Below, in pieces: positions 47,631 to 59,577 of a stretch of DNA of 64,000 bases (the stretch's first letter is position 1; each line of letters opens with the position of its first letter). This DNA is from Avena insularis (lineage: Eukaryota; Streptophyta; Magnoliopsida; Poales; Poaceae), in contig CM042694.1 in NCBI GenBank assembly GCA_023614405.1, forward strand, positions 481,465,392 through 481,529,391. The letters are read 5' to 3'. A program made the translations under genes and the position numbers. Under the pieces are notes generated by a model. It did no database searches, was not told the origin of the DNA, and saw only the letters and a program-made list of their open reading frames with translations.

Positions 47631-49081
47631 TGATCCTTGGGTATATATGTGCCGGCCAGGCGCGGTCGGGCAAAGGGAACAAGGCAGGAAGGTAGGTTAG
47701 AATCATGACTTTATTTAGCGATCGAGAGGGACGCGTGATCCCGGCCGGGACATTGACATGATCGATCTTAGAGCTCATTAATTTACGGGGCTGGTGCGAT
47801 AGGATGCTGGGGAGATTGCATTACGGACAAGCAAAAGGTCAGGGACAGTGACGTGTCTGTGTAAAATGTGAAACGTACGTACGGGTGTACCATGTCAGTG
47901 TGCGCAGCAAAGGGCAACGCGCGGGTCTCCTTCCGCGTAGCTGGTCGGGTGGTCGACGAAGCGCTAATGGACATGCATGCGCGCGTGCGCCCCGTGCCTA
48001 ACATTGTGGGTTCTACGTGGCAGCCTGCCAGGAAGAAGCTCCGCCATTAGCCACATTGAATACTGGTGTGTTTGTTCGTTGAGGGTCTACCACCAGCGAG
48101 TTGGAGTGAGCATGCATGCCCCTGGCCGGGTAGACAGGCAGCGTGTAGTTTAATCTGGCCAGAAGGGATCTGTGTCATGAAATCCTTGGGCACACGGTAT
48201 ATTGAGGGGCTGGAGAGGATATGCATCCGCATAGAAACCCTGCGCCTCACATTCTCACCCCAGTTGCATGCAGACAGTTTGATTCGTTTGTCACCCCAGG
48301 ACAGGATCACTATGCAGGTGATGTGCTGGTATCCAGCTCCTCCTAGTGTCTTTTGTTCTGACCAACCCAACTATTCCCGTACGTCGTCTCATCTTTGCTG
48401 CCAGCTGCGGTGTCTTGCCCTCGCGCTTACTCAATCTGCTCGATGGATTTTTCCTACAGATCGAGGAGATAATCTGCTGAACGAATTCGATCGCTCGCTT
48501 TCCACATCAGCTAAAGATTTTTCAGGCGGATGGCGAAATCCAACGCTAAATTAAGATTAGCCAACGCCAGTAGAGGTTCAGAGCGAGCCACGCCGTCCGT
48601 ACCCGTACGTACCTGTCCAGCCAAGTCTTGGACGGGGTTTGGTGCGGCGAGGCTGAGAAACAGGTGGTGGCCGGCGCGAGATCGAGCGTGAGCGACTGAG
48701 CGTGACCCACACCCATACATGCACTGCCGATGTTGTCGTCGCTGCTGCTGCTGCTTCGCCAGGCGCTGCGCCGGAATCTCAGCGTGATCGCGCGTGTACG
48801 TGCAATGTCGTCCGGTGGCCGCTCACCTCACCTACGACCTGACCGGTGTGTGAAGGGGACACGCTTTCCTTTCCCGTGGAGAAGGAAGGGAACGAAGGGG
48901 ACACGTGTGGCGATGGTGGCGCCATGCATGTCGTTTTGCCGTTTCTTTTTGCTCGTGTTCGTGTAGGCTGGCTGGTTTAAGCAAAGCACCGCGCGCGTCT
49001 TTCTGCGGGCACGAGCCGATTAAGGAGGATTCTTTAGGACCTTTTTGGCTGAGCTTGTGATGATGAGTTTGACTTCTGAGA
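47631..49081. other. Low-copy upstream region of the host gene candidate
   Basis: Unique-looking sequence with no recognised transposon. Some open frames exist (for example 48066-48554, plus strand), but their translations show no family signature. This probably contains the promoter of the minus-strand gene. Confidence 0.4.
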
Positions 49082-50012
49082 ACGATGGTGTACGTATTTT
49101 TTTTCATGATAATACGTGTCTCGTTTATATCATAAATGTTATAGTACAAGTCACGTACACACCGACCTGATAAAACTGAAAAAAAGCAGAACGCAAGCCA
49201 TTGCGCAAAGAACCACCAGCCAAGAAAGAAAATTACACTCTAGACCGAAAAATCCTCTGAGTTTGACGCCAACGCCCGTCACCTGCCTCTGGCACCACAA
49301 CAGCAGCCACCAAAGGAGAAAATGACGGATCACCTCATCACCCGAACTCGATGCGGCTCCATCGCTGATATGCAGCTTTGCGGACCTCCAAGGTGGCTCA
49401 CCCAAGGTGAAACCATTATCGTTGAACGAATCAGACCGGGGCAACACCCCGGACATGCCATCAAACTCCAGATCTAGCACCCCGCACGACTAGAACGTCG
49501 GAGGAGGAAACCATACCTGCCATCCACGAACCACGGATCCAGCACGCGATCCACCCTATTCCAGATGTCGTCGATGCAGATCACAATCTGCATCCGCTCG
49601 TTGACTACCTCCTAGGTTCCACGTCGGCGCTGGAGCGAACGCCGCCGTAGCGGTGGATCCTGAGGACACACATCCATCACAAGGATGCCGCCACCGTCGC
49701 ACCATCCTTGCTTGAATAGACTGATCTTCGAATCCATTGGGAAAAGATCCGAAGAAAAAATATTCAGCGCCGTCATCGTCGTCCCCGAAACCAAAACGAT
49801 GAACAGCCTAAAAACGAGACTACTTTGACTAAAACTATCCACACGCGTAGATCCGGCGGCTCCCCTCACTACCGATGACATAGGTCACCGGTTGGGGGAG
49901 CCGCCGGAGGCCGGCGTTGGAAGGCTTGCCCTGGGGCAGACGAGTTTTCTCCTGGCGGCTGCGCGTGGGGAGAAAAAGTAGTTGAATGTTGTATTCTACG
50001 ATGGTGTACGTA
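49082..50012 (-). mobile_element. Non-LTR retroposon insertion (LINE-like), 15-bp TSD
   Basis: ACGATGGTGTACGTA occurs at 49082-49096 and again at 49998-50012. Between them lies a 901-bp insert whose left edge is a T-run, that is, a poly(A) tail on the minus strand. Just inside the tail is a LINE-like end (TGATATAAACGAGACACG). No endonuclease or RT is present, so it would be a 5'-truncated LINE or a processed sequence. Its 5' part is GC-rich and contains a 13-bp-stem hairpin (49853-49907). Confidence 0.72.
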
Positions 50013-50399
50013 CGTGCTAGCTTGCCTCCGGTCTACCAGACCAATGATACTGTATTTCTCGTCCGGAAGTGCGCACGGTTGCTAGTACCACATTTCTCTC
50101 GTGATGCTTGCCTTCGTAATCCATTGCAATGAGATGGGGCAGAATGGGCGTGGGCCAGCTGCAATCTGAGGAGTACTCATAGAGAAAGAAGGACCACGAT
50201 CGTGGGTTTCCTATTATCTATTATTAATATGGGATAACGAGAGTTCACAAAAAAAAAAATGGGATAACGAGAATGAGGAAACTACCAATACAGATTCTAA
50301 TCATGTCTGATTATATGCAAGATCTCAAGTGCTAAGTACATGCATATTTGGTTTGCCTAACATCCTTCACACAGTAGCAAGGGAGATTCTCCGAAGCTG
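50013..50399. other. Unassigned low-copy sequence
   Basis: No coding signal. It contains the micro-insertion at 50230-50272 and grades into degraded copia sequence near 50400. Confidence 0.4.
50230..50272 (+). mobile_element. Minimal poly(A) retroposition scar with 13-bp TSD
   Basis: TGGGATAACGAGA is at 50230-50242 and 50260-50272. Between them are only 17 bases, GTTCAC followed by eleven A. Long direct repeats plus a terminal poly(A) are the mark of target-primed reverse transcription that stopped almost at once. Confidence 0.6.
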
Positions 50400-52222
50400 A
50401 CACCGCATCAAAAGTCCAAGAACAATGATGATGACAGGCCTTTGCTCCAGATATCCGCGAGCTGTCGAGACATGAGGAACTCGAATATGCCCAAGAGCCA
50501 TACGATCTCGAACAAGGTGAAGGTCGATCTGGCGCGTTGGTACTGAACCGGATTCGTGAACAGGTAGATTGTGCTCACATTGTCACGAAAGACAACCATA
50601 GCACTGGGAAAAGGACGATGAAGCTCTTGGAGAAGTTGACGAAGCTAACTAGCTTAGCAATGACGTGATACTAGTGTGATGTTACTTAGAAGACCATGAG
50701 ACAAGGTTTTTATCGAGGAATACGTAGTAGTCGGAGGTGAAACGACAAGTGTCGGGGAAACCGACCCAGTCTGCATCAGTGTAAGCCACAAGGGCGGTCC
50801 GTGGAGGACGGCACAAGCTGAAGTCCATGGTGCATGGTTCCCTTGACATACTGAATAACACACTTGATTAAGGACAAGTGGTTTTTGTGACCGTCGTGTA
50901 GAAAACATAGGCGATGTTAGGGTGAATAAACGTCAGGTACTACAAATCACGTGCGAGACTCCGATATGCTAAATGATCATCAACTGGAGAACCGGTAGCA
51001 ACAATGAGCTTCGGTAACGTATCCACTTGTGTCGAGGTAGGGTGACATGAGCTCATATCATCCCACACGAGAATCTCAAGAGCGTACCGTGTTTGCGAGA
51101 GAAACATCTCTTGAGAGCCACATCGAATGGCAAGGCCGAGGAAGTGGTGAAGATTGCCAAAGTCCGCTATAGCAAACTCAGAGCTAAGAGCGGCGATGAC
51201 ACGCTTAAGAAGGGTCAAGGAAGAAGCCGTGATGATGATGTCGCTGGCCAAAGGTACCATATAGAATGAAGAGTGATGTGTTGGACTTGAAGAAAGTGAA
51301 GCCGAAGGTGGTGATGAAGGTCGCAAAGAGATGGTACCAGGTGCAAGGAGCTTGCTTGAATCCATAGAGAGCACGGTTGAGGAGGCACATGTGATCAAGG
51401 CAAGTGGAATCATCAAAGTTAGTGGGCCGGTGATATAAAACCATCTCATCGAGGCACCATGTAGAAAGGTATTCTTGACATCAAGTTGGTGAATCTTCTA
51501 GTTGGAGAGAGCGACATAGAGAATAACCTGGATAGTTAAAAGTATAGTTGAAGTCGATGTCATGCTCAATAGAGAAACTGTGCAGCACCAAGTGTGCTTT
51601 GCACCAATCGAGGGTTCCATCCGGTTTGAACTTGTGATCAAAGATCCATTTGCTGGAGATGAAGTTGGCGTTGACAGGAGGGTCGCACAAGATACCACAT
51701 GTCATTGGCGAGAAGAGTGTCATACTCGTCACACATGGCCACGAGCTAGTTTGGGTCTTTGAGAGCACCTTGAACGGACTTAAGAACCAGAAGTGGGGGA
51801 GACGATGTCGAAGTGGATGTTGAGATCTCTCGCGGACCAATGGTCTTGCCAGCTTGGCAGCGTGCCACCATCTGATGAGTGGGAGAAGTAGAAGCTAGGG
51901 ACAACGAGCTTGTTGAAGCTGTGGTCGTGGACAAGCGAAACGCAAGAGAAGCAGCACTATAGGCCGCATCATTGAGGGTGTCGTTAGAGGCTATTTGTGA
52001 TGGGACATGGCCTAGCGAGGCTGGGATGAGAGAAGAAGGCGCGAACGAAGCCAGGTGGCCTGACCCAAGCAAAGTCGGGTGGGTTGGCGAGTAGGCCGGT
52101 GTGCGCAAAGCTGGGGAGTCTAATTCGGGTACGACATGTGTGCATGCATGGCGTGGTCCAGCGAATTGATGCGGTCGAGTGTGCATGGGCGACATAGGAA
52201 CCGATGCAAGTGAAGGGTTCAT
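50400..52222 (-). pseudogene. Copia pol remnant (RT, RNase H), degraded
   Basis: Minus strand, from high to low: a Pro/Ser/Thr-rich integrase-RT linker (51746-52258), RT start (ISSKWIFDHKFKPDGTLDW near 51610), RT middle (NRALYGFKQAPCTWYH near 51350), RT end (LHHFLGLAIRC near 51130), and an RNase H end with ADIWSKGLSSSLF near 50430. The catalytic YVDD region is not preserved. Many frameshifts. It is the same copia group as the plus-strand remnant at 54600-56131. Confidence 0.75.
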
Positions 52223-53520
52223 TGCATGGGAAACCAAAAAATTCCTACAGAATAGCAAGAGGAAACCCCGCGAGATCTAATCTACCATATGCAAGTAACA
52301 AGTAGAATAGATTTAATCTACTTACCCTCTAAGAACACGAGCGGTTAACGATCTATAGATAATGGATGATGTAGTCGTACACGCGCATCGGTTCAAACCG
52401 ATGTAGATCTTGACCTTATAGATCCATGTACCGTACAGATGGAACCTCCGCGGTATCCACATGTTCCGTTGCGGTGACGTCTCCTTCTTCTTGATCCTGC
52501 AAGAGAGAGAAGATCTCCACGAGAATCCAGTAGCACAACGATAGTACTACTATGGTGTATAGACGAAATCTTCAAGGCTTTGCCTAAGCCTAGACCAGAT
52601 CTATGGAGCATGTATGGGAGAGAGGGAGTAGGAGGTGGCGCTAGAGCATTAGGGTTCTGTGCCCCTTCCCCTTGCCCCTCCTTATATAGGGGGAGGGGCC
52701 TGGCTAGCCCCTTAGCCCTCCTCCAAGTAGGGGTTTCCTCTCTCCCTTTTTGCCTTAGCCGCATGGGCCTCAAGGGGCTATGGAGCCCTGGAGCATTAGT
52801 GTCGAGGTACCCTTTCTTGAGCCCATGTGACCTCTATAATCACCTAGTTATGGAGTGATGATTGATGACATAAGGTATTCCTCTGATGCCTGGGAGTCTG
52901 GGAGTAACATAATCTCATGGTCTTAGGAAACTATACTTGACATATTCAAAAAGCGATAGCAATCAAACTAGACGACGTGATCAAAAGCTATGCTTATTTG
53001 GGTTTATACATCACATCATTCTCCTAATGATATGATCTTATTATTAATCAACATCATATGTTTATGGTTAGGTTTCATTAATCATCATTTAACCAAACAT
53101 CTTGCTAAGTAGAAGCTTACTAGAGACATGGTGTTGTTTATAACTCTACACATGTACTCCCTCAGTTCCAAAGCTTAAGGCTTATATTCTTTTGAAAAGT
53201 CAAGCCGCGGAAAGTTTGACACAACTTTTAGAAAAAACTATCAAGGACTATGATAGTATATAGATACCATGTGAAAATATGTTTTGTGATGTATCAAAGG
53301 GCATGGATTTCATATTATAAATATTAATGTTTTTTCTAAAAACTTGGTCAAAGTTTACATAATTTGACTTTCGAAAAAATATAAGCCTTAAGCTTTGGAA
53401 TGGAGGTAGTATTATGATTTCGGTTAATACAATTGTAGCATGGAGAATAAATATTTATCATGAATAAAGAAATATGAATAATAATAACTTTATTATTTCC
53501 TCTAGGGCATATTTCCAACA
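52223..53520 (-). repeat. BARE/Angela-like copia LTR containing a MITE
   Basis: Minus strand it starts TGTTGGAAATATGCCCTAG at 53520, the known start of BARE/Angela/WIS LTRs. It contains a CCTATATAAGG promoter-like box (about 52680-52692). The far end near 52223 (TGCA) is a judgement. Internal sequence with a polypurine-like GGTGGGAAAC follows at 53521, so this is the element's 3' LTR. Confidence 0.72.
53157..53409. mobile_element. Stowaway MITE, 253 bp, TA target duplication
   Basis: It starts CTCCCTCAGTTCCAAAGC and ends in a near-perfect inverted copy (terminal repeat about 32 bp with four mismatches). TA flanks it at 53155-53156 and 53410-53411. AT-rich interior with no coding capacity. 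Confidence 0.88.
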
Positions 53521-54327
53521 GTTTCCCACCTGCACTAGAGTCAATAATCTAGTCATTGTTTTGTGCATTTAATAACTATAGCATTTCGATGTTGTCCACA
53601 CCCGTTGCTTGTGGTAAACCTAATCTCCAGAACTGACACTTTTAGCTCTATATGTATATGCATGTCTTTGTGTGTCTATGCATCACACATTATCTAATGA
53701 GATGACATTGTATAAATTTAGTCTTCTGGTGAGGCCTGAATTCCTTAGCCAAAACTGTGTAGATATTGTTATCGTACAATATATCTTTATAATATAGCTT
53801 ACTTGGAACTGCACCTAGTTTGATAACAAACTATTTGACACATATGGCCTCCTTCTGCTGCTTCTGGAGCAGTCATATACTCAGCCATTGTTGTAGTATC
53901 CATCGCAATATTATAACTTTGGAACTAATCTAAATCCATCATGAAACTTTCTTCCATTTCATTGTGCCACCTTATTTCTTAACACATAGCCTAATTGAGA
54001 TAAACTATAGTGGTCCTATGTGCTATCTCTCTATGCCTCAAGTTTTTTGGATAGATATGGGTCCTAATTGTGCTATCTGATGGGCTAAAACTATAGCGGT
54101 GCCAACTGATTAGAAATATAGCTAAGTTTACTACATCATTTCTATAAGGATATGTGTTCATTGCAAATCATGTAATTGAACTATATATATGAACCCTATA
54201 AGATACCCGTTATGTGTGCTTCTGACAGAGTTTCTGCCTTCACATGCGTCCCCAACTTCTTCTTGCGAGGATATCATAGACGCTATGTTTATCCGTAGGC
54301 TATGTGATAACGACATGTTTGTCAAGT
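53521..54327 (-). pseudogene. BARE/Angela-like internal 3' remnant
   Basis: Follows the LTR through a polypurine tract. On the minus strand near 53890 a decayed RNase H phrase (TTTMAEYMTAPEAAE, cf. the copia TEAEY motif) can be read. The rest of pol is gone and no open frame remains. Confidence 0.5.
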
Positions 54328-54583
54328 TCGGTGTTTATATTGAAGAGAATAGCTACTGATACGGAAACACTTATGGGAAAAATTGTTAGCACGTATAAGA
54401 CGCTAAGATCTGTATGGCCTGGTAATTACTTGATCTAGCAATGTGCGGGGAAAAATCAAAAACAAGTACAGTATGGTCAAATTAACTCTAGTTGCTTTCA
54501 TCAGAAGATACCATAAATTAAGGAAAGCAGTACGAAACTAGCTTCTCATGAGCACCACATCCTTAAATATTCATTGATTTATT
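54328..54583. repeat. Segment duplicated from 46562-46836, copy 2
   Basis: Collinear with copy 1 and in the same orientation, with scattered substitutions and small indels, including a loss around the TATATATA stretch near the right end. Confidence 0.75.
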
Positions 54584-54599
54584 TTTGACTCTGATTTTT

Positions 54600-56131
54600 G
54601 ACTTTGATTGCGAAGACATATCATGGGTGCACTCAAGAACCCCAACTGGCACTCAGCTATGGTTGAGGAATACAGTGTTCTCCTCTCCAACAATACTTGG
54701 GACCTCATTGATCCACCTCGCAATGCTAACATTATTACAGTCAAGTGGATATGTCATCACAAGATGAAGTCTGATGGTTCTCTGGAATGATACAAAGCTT
54801 GTTGGGTCCTACGTGGATTTACTCAATGTAAAGGTATTAATTTTGATGAAACTTTTAGTCCTATCATCAAACTAGCTACTATCCGTATAGTGTTATCTCT
54901 TGTTCTCTCTAGTGACTAGCCAATTCATCAACTTGACATCAAGAATGTGTTCCTGAATGACACTGTCACCGAGACCGTGTATGCTATTCAGCCTTCAGGT
55001 TTTACTGATCCGAATTTTCCTGACAAGGTGTGTCGTCTAACAAATCTTTGTGTGGTTTGAAACAAACGCCTAGAGAATGGTTTCAATGGTTTCCCTCTTA
55101 TATTGCTTCTATTGGGTTCATTGGATCCAAGTCCGATAGCTCATTCATCTATTGATGTGGCACTGACACGACCTATGGATGACATAATTCTAAGAACATC
55201 TTCCTCGAATTTGTTGCATAGTTTGATTTCCTCTCTTCGTACTGAGTTCAGTATGCCAGATATATATATGGGTGATCTTCATTATCTTCTAGGCATCTCA
55301 CTCAAGCGCAACAAGGATAGTTCGTTTGTTCCTTTCGTAGGAGAAGGATGCTTTGGAGCTTCTTGATAGAGCTGATATGTTGCAGTGAAAATCCATCTTC
55401 ACTCATATTGATACCGCCTCCAAACTTTCAGCCAAGTCCAGTGATCTTGTGCTAGATTCCACCGAGTATCGTAGTATTGCAGGAGGGCTTCCATACCTTA
55501 CATTCACTCGTCCAGACATCTCTTATGAAGTGCAGTAGATTTGTCTTCATATGCATGATCCTCGGGAAAATCATTTGCTCCTTGTGAAACATGTTCTTCT
55601 CTATATCCGCGGCACCAGCAGTTATGACCTCACTTTGTTTCGGCGTAGCTCAAATAAACTCACAAATACTCTGATGCTGATTGGGCAGGTTTTCTAGACA
55701 CTCGCCGGTCCACCTATGACTATTGTGTCTTTCTTGGCGCTAACCCGATGTCATGGTATGCTAAGCGTCAACCCAGTCTCTCGCTCTAGTGTTGAGGCTG
55801 AATACAGGGCGGTTGCGAATGTGGTGGCTGAGACATGTTGGCTTCGACAGTTTCTTTAGGAGCTTCATGAACCAGTGACTAGTGCTACTATGGTCTTCTA
55901 TGACAGAGATCTGTTTACATGACTCAGAATCCTGTTCATCACTTTGTACGAGACCGATCTACACTTTGTATGAGACCGTGTCACCACAGGAGAGGTGCGG
56001 GTTCTTCATGTTCCGAGTTCTTCACAATTCGTGGATATCTTTACAAAAGGATTTCCATCTCCTCTCTTCTTGGATTTTCGGGATAGTCTTAACATTCGTC
56101 GGTACTCCCGTTTGCGACTAAGGGAGGGAGT
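54600..56131 (+). pseudogene. Copia pol remnant (RT, RNase H), degraded, plus strand
   Basis: RT start: MVEEYSVLLSNNTWDLID, with ITVKWICHHKMKSDGSLE. Then IHQLDIKNVFLND near 54930, PMDDIILRTSS (a degenerate YVDD region) near 55180, and DLHYLLGISLKRN near 55280. The tail with FTKGF / LFLDF-like residues lies near 56045-56075. Stops and shifts interrupt every block. It is related to the minus-strand remnant at 50400-52222. Confidence 0.75.
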
Positions 56132-56248
56132 TAGAATATATAACTGTATTGTGTATTTTTATAATATACGGTTTATACACGTAGTCCTATATATTTGTCC
56201 GTATATTGTAGGACACGAACTCTACCTTGTAATCTGATGGCTCAGTGT
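56132..56248 (+). repeat. Probable degenerate copia 3' LTR
   Basis: After the purine-rich AAGGGAGGGAG the sequence TTAGAATATATAACTG begins, as copia LTRs of this type do after their polypurine tract. It contains several TATA-like stretches and a later TTGTAATC. The end is not defined. Confidence 0.4.
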
Positions 56249-57836
56249 CGGCGCCAGAAAAATGCTAGAGCGATGATGATGTAGAGCTCGTTGGGAAACC
56301 CAAGAGGAAGGTATGATGAGCACAACAACAAGTTTCCCTCAGTTATGAAACCAAGGTTTAATCGAACCAGTAGGAGCAAGGAAACACCCGAAAGTTGTTA
56401 CTAGCTGAGCCTTGGCAGGGCGCACTACCGGTGCTAGTAGCAACGTGGAGACCTGCACAACACAACCACAGAACTTTGTCCCCAACTTGCGATGAGGTTG
56501 TCAATCTCACCGTGTTTTGCAGAAAACAAAGGATTAAACATATCGAAAGGAAGGAAGTAAATGTTTGCAGAAAGTAAACACAAAGCAGTAAACAATTTAT
56601 AGATTGTATGTAAAGAAAAAGGACCAGGATCCATAGTTTACTAGAGTTGGCTCTCCTTAAGATAGATAACATGCTGGGTGAACAAATTACAGCGGGGCAA
56701 TTGACAAACATCGAGAAAGCAATACATGCATATACTAATCATCTTGACTCCTTTGGAACTTGATTGGGCATTACAACATTATACATAGACCGTCATCCAA
56801 CTGCATCTATGACTAATAATCCACCTTCAGGTTATCATCCGAACCCCCTCCAGTATTAAGTTGCAAGCAACAGATTATTGCTTTACAAACTGCGTGCAAA
56901 GTAAACAATACGATTGTTATATGAACAAAGGATTGTTGTTTTCTCCCGAGTAGCAACAGAATATCTAGTACCTTAGAGATTTCTGTCACTTCCCCAGATT
57001 ACCAGAGGCATGAACCCACTATCTTGCTAGCATCTACTTGGCCAAGATAGCTACTAACAACGGAAAGCATGCAAGATCACAAATAATAAAGACATGATAG
57101 AATCAATAATCAATCTGAAATAGCATCTCAATATCCATAGGATCCTCGTAAACACAACATGCAGAATTACAAATAGATGATCTTGATAATGAACAGAGCT
57201 CACAAGATCTAAACATGAAAGCACAAAGAAGGAGAACCAGCCATCTAACTACTACATGGATCCGTAGTCCAAGGATGAACTACTCACGCATCACACCGGA
57301 GGCTTGCATGGTGATGAAGAAGGCCTCCAGGGTGAATTCCCCTCTCCAGCAGGGTGCCGGGAAGAGCTTCAGATCCCTCCCGATCTAGGGATGGAGATGA
57401 CGGCGGCTACAGACTCTTTCATGGATTTTTAATCTGGCCCTTAGGGTTTTCATCCCGAGGGCATCTTATAGGCGGAAGGGGAGGCCGAGGGGGTGCCAGG
57501 GGCCACCACACCACCCCTTGGCACGGGCCAAGCCTGGCCGCGTGGCCAGGTGGTGTGGCCGGCCTCTGGCCCCTCTCCGTCTCGTATTCTAGCATCTGAT
57601 GACTTTCGGAAAAATAGGCACTTTGGCTTTTGTCCCGTCCAATTCCGAGAATATTCATTTTCTGACTTTCCTGGAACCAAAGACATCAGAAAATAGGCAG
57701 CTGGCACTGTGGCTCTTGTTAATAGGTTAGTCCATGAAATCATATGAAAAGTACTCCAAAGTGTGGACAAAACACAAGAAAGTGGAAAAACTAAGCATGG
57801 AACATCAAAAATTATAGATACATTTGCAATGTATCA
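56249..57836 (-). mobile_element. Family-B gypsy 5' LTR with truncated PBS
   Basis: Minus strand: the LTR starts TGATACATTGC at 57836 and ends CTCTACA at 56280 (1557 bp). It is followed by a short leader and TTTTTCTGGCGCCG, the first bases of a tRNA-Asp type PBS, where the element is cut off at 56249. No internal region remains. Confidence 0.75.
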
Positions 57837-57877
57837 TAATCTTCTATATATTGATCAATACAAGGCACCACAAAGTG
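57837..57877. other. Short unassigned sequence between two LTRs
   Basis: 41 bases with no feature recognised. Confidence 0.3.
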
Positions 57878-59577
57878 TGGTTTGAAAGAGATATGCCCTA
57901 GAGGCAAAGAATAAATAGGTTTTTATTGTCATATCTCAATTAGTTCATAATAGTTTCATACTATGCTATAACTGTATTAATACGAAATGTTAATACACGT
58001 GTGGTATGTAAACAAACCAAGTCTCTAGTTACCTCTAGCGAACTAGTTCATTGGTCATGAGGGTGATCTAGGGTTTCGAGATCATGGGCATTTATGCCAA
58101 TTGACAATGAAGTCACGCCATTAGTTGAATGATGTGATAGACAAACAACCCAACCAGTTGTATCTTAATGAGATCTAGTTACAAAGTTCACCATTAATGA
58201 TAAACTAAGGAAACCTCGCAACCTGATCCTTGGATTGTGAGATAATGCAAAACACCGTTCTGGAGGGAGCTTATATGGTTATCAAGTATCACTCCATCAC
58301 TGGGTGATCGAAAAGGTGTTACTCAGGTTTCCCAAAGGAGCGCATAGAGGAGTACATATCAAGACCTGGATTTGCCCATCCATGTAATGGACAGATACAT
58401 ATGTGGCCATCTCGGTGACGTTGCATTAACAAAGCTTGCAAGCATGTGACTGGGTCACAGAATGCAACGACCCGGAAACGAGAAAACAAGTTCATCGGTA
58501 ACGAGATTGAACGAAGGTATGGAGATACCGTAGGTCAAATCTCGGGTGAACTAGGTATCAAGTGGCAAAGCGAATGGGAAACGGCTATTTACGGTTCAAA
58601 CGACATTATCATCATGGAATGCACAGGGGTCATTATGGGCATCCCGGTCCCGCTATTGATCATTGATGGAGATCATGTCTATGCCATTCCCGAGCCGTGG
58701 GGAAATACACTTAAGGGTACGATGAGCTAGAGATCCTCTGTAAGTTGGAATCACCATATGAAAGAGAAAAGGAAACCGGAAAAGTTCCGTGAGAGAACCG
58801 GAATCGTTCCGAGAAAGTTCCGAAGTTATTCGGAGGAAATCGAAAGGGAACCAAAAGGTGTTTTGGGTTAAATTGGATTTTGTAATATGTATTTACATAT
58901 TAATTAATGTAATTAATATTAAATATAATATTAAAATCTAATTTGAAGGGGTATTCCACTAATGGGCCAAACTTTCTAGGGAAAAAGGGCCCCATGAGGG
59001 AAAACCGAAGGAGGTAAGGGCCAAGGGCCAAAGGGCCAAGGCCTAGATGCCTCAAGGGGCCCCACCCGGCCAGCCTAGGGCTATGTGCGGGGTAGGGCCC
59101 ACCCTTGGTCGGCCGGCCCATGGAGCCTTAGGCCCCATGCGCCTCCCCCCTCTCCCTTGTTTAGTCCGACATGGGAAACCCAAAGGGGAAGGAACACCCC
59201 CTCCCCCTATATAAAGGGGTGCCCATGGGTGGGAATAGACACACCAATATTTGGAGAAGTCCTTTGGTTGACTTTCTCCTTTCCTATCTCTCTCATCTCC
59301 ATGTGTTGGCATGGTTCCAAGTAAGGACTGTCCATGCAAGAGACACACTTTGACAAAGACGTTCTTGGCTGCAGGGATTCCAACCCGGAGATCTACTTCC
59401 GCACTCCCGGTAGGGATCAAGGAGCCAGAGGTCGTCATCGTACACCGTATGTGTACGAAACCACGAGGGGCCTCACTTGAGGCAACTTGGATGTCATGAG
59501 CCGGAGCTGCTGCACGATGAAGAAGGAGCAAGGGGTGACCTGCGAGGAGTTTCACGACCTTGAGGTTGGCTGCGGGT
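57878..59577 (+). repeat. BARE/Angela-like copia LTR, interrupted by G5
   Basis: It opens with a mutated form of the BARE-type start (GATATGCCCTAGAGGCAA at 57893). It runs about 1.7 kb in plus orientation and holds a TATA box (CTATATAAAGG, 59207-59217) in the expected promoter zone. G5 begins at 59578, so the LTR end lies beyond the window. The open frame at 58446-58730 is LTR sequence and is not called. Confidence 0.6.
59207..59217 (+). promoter_or_regulatory. TATA box of the BARE-like LTR
   Basis: CTATATAAAGG follows a C-rich stretch and is well placed within the LTR for transcription toward higher coordinates. Confidence 0.55.

Noticed and set aside
47642..47647. TATATA as the promoter of the 146-residue gene.
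   Set aside because: It is only about 12 bases from the ATG, too close for a normal transcription start downstream of it.
47275..47778. A 167-codon minus-strand frame overlapping the host gene candidate.
   Set aside because: It is the alternative phase of a GC-rich coding region and lacks the conserved C-terminal block found in the 146-residue frame.
48066..48554. A 162-codon plus-strand open frame upstream of the host gene.
   Set aside because: No recognisable family signature and an implausible residue mix; probably chance in low-copy sequence.
53155..53411. Inverted repeats considered as a microRNA hairpin.
   Set aside because: TA duplication and CTCCCTC-type ends identify a Stowaway MITE; no specific small-RNA evidence is visible.
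58446..58730. A 94-codon open frame in plus orientation.
   Set aside because: It lies within a BARE-like LTR and shows no retrotransposon or host protein motif.
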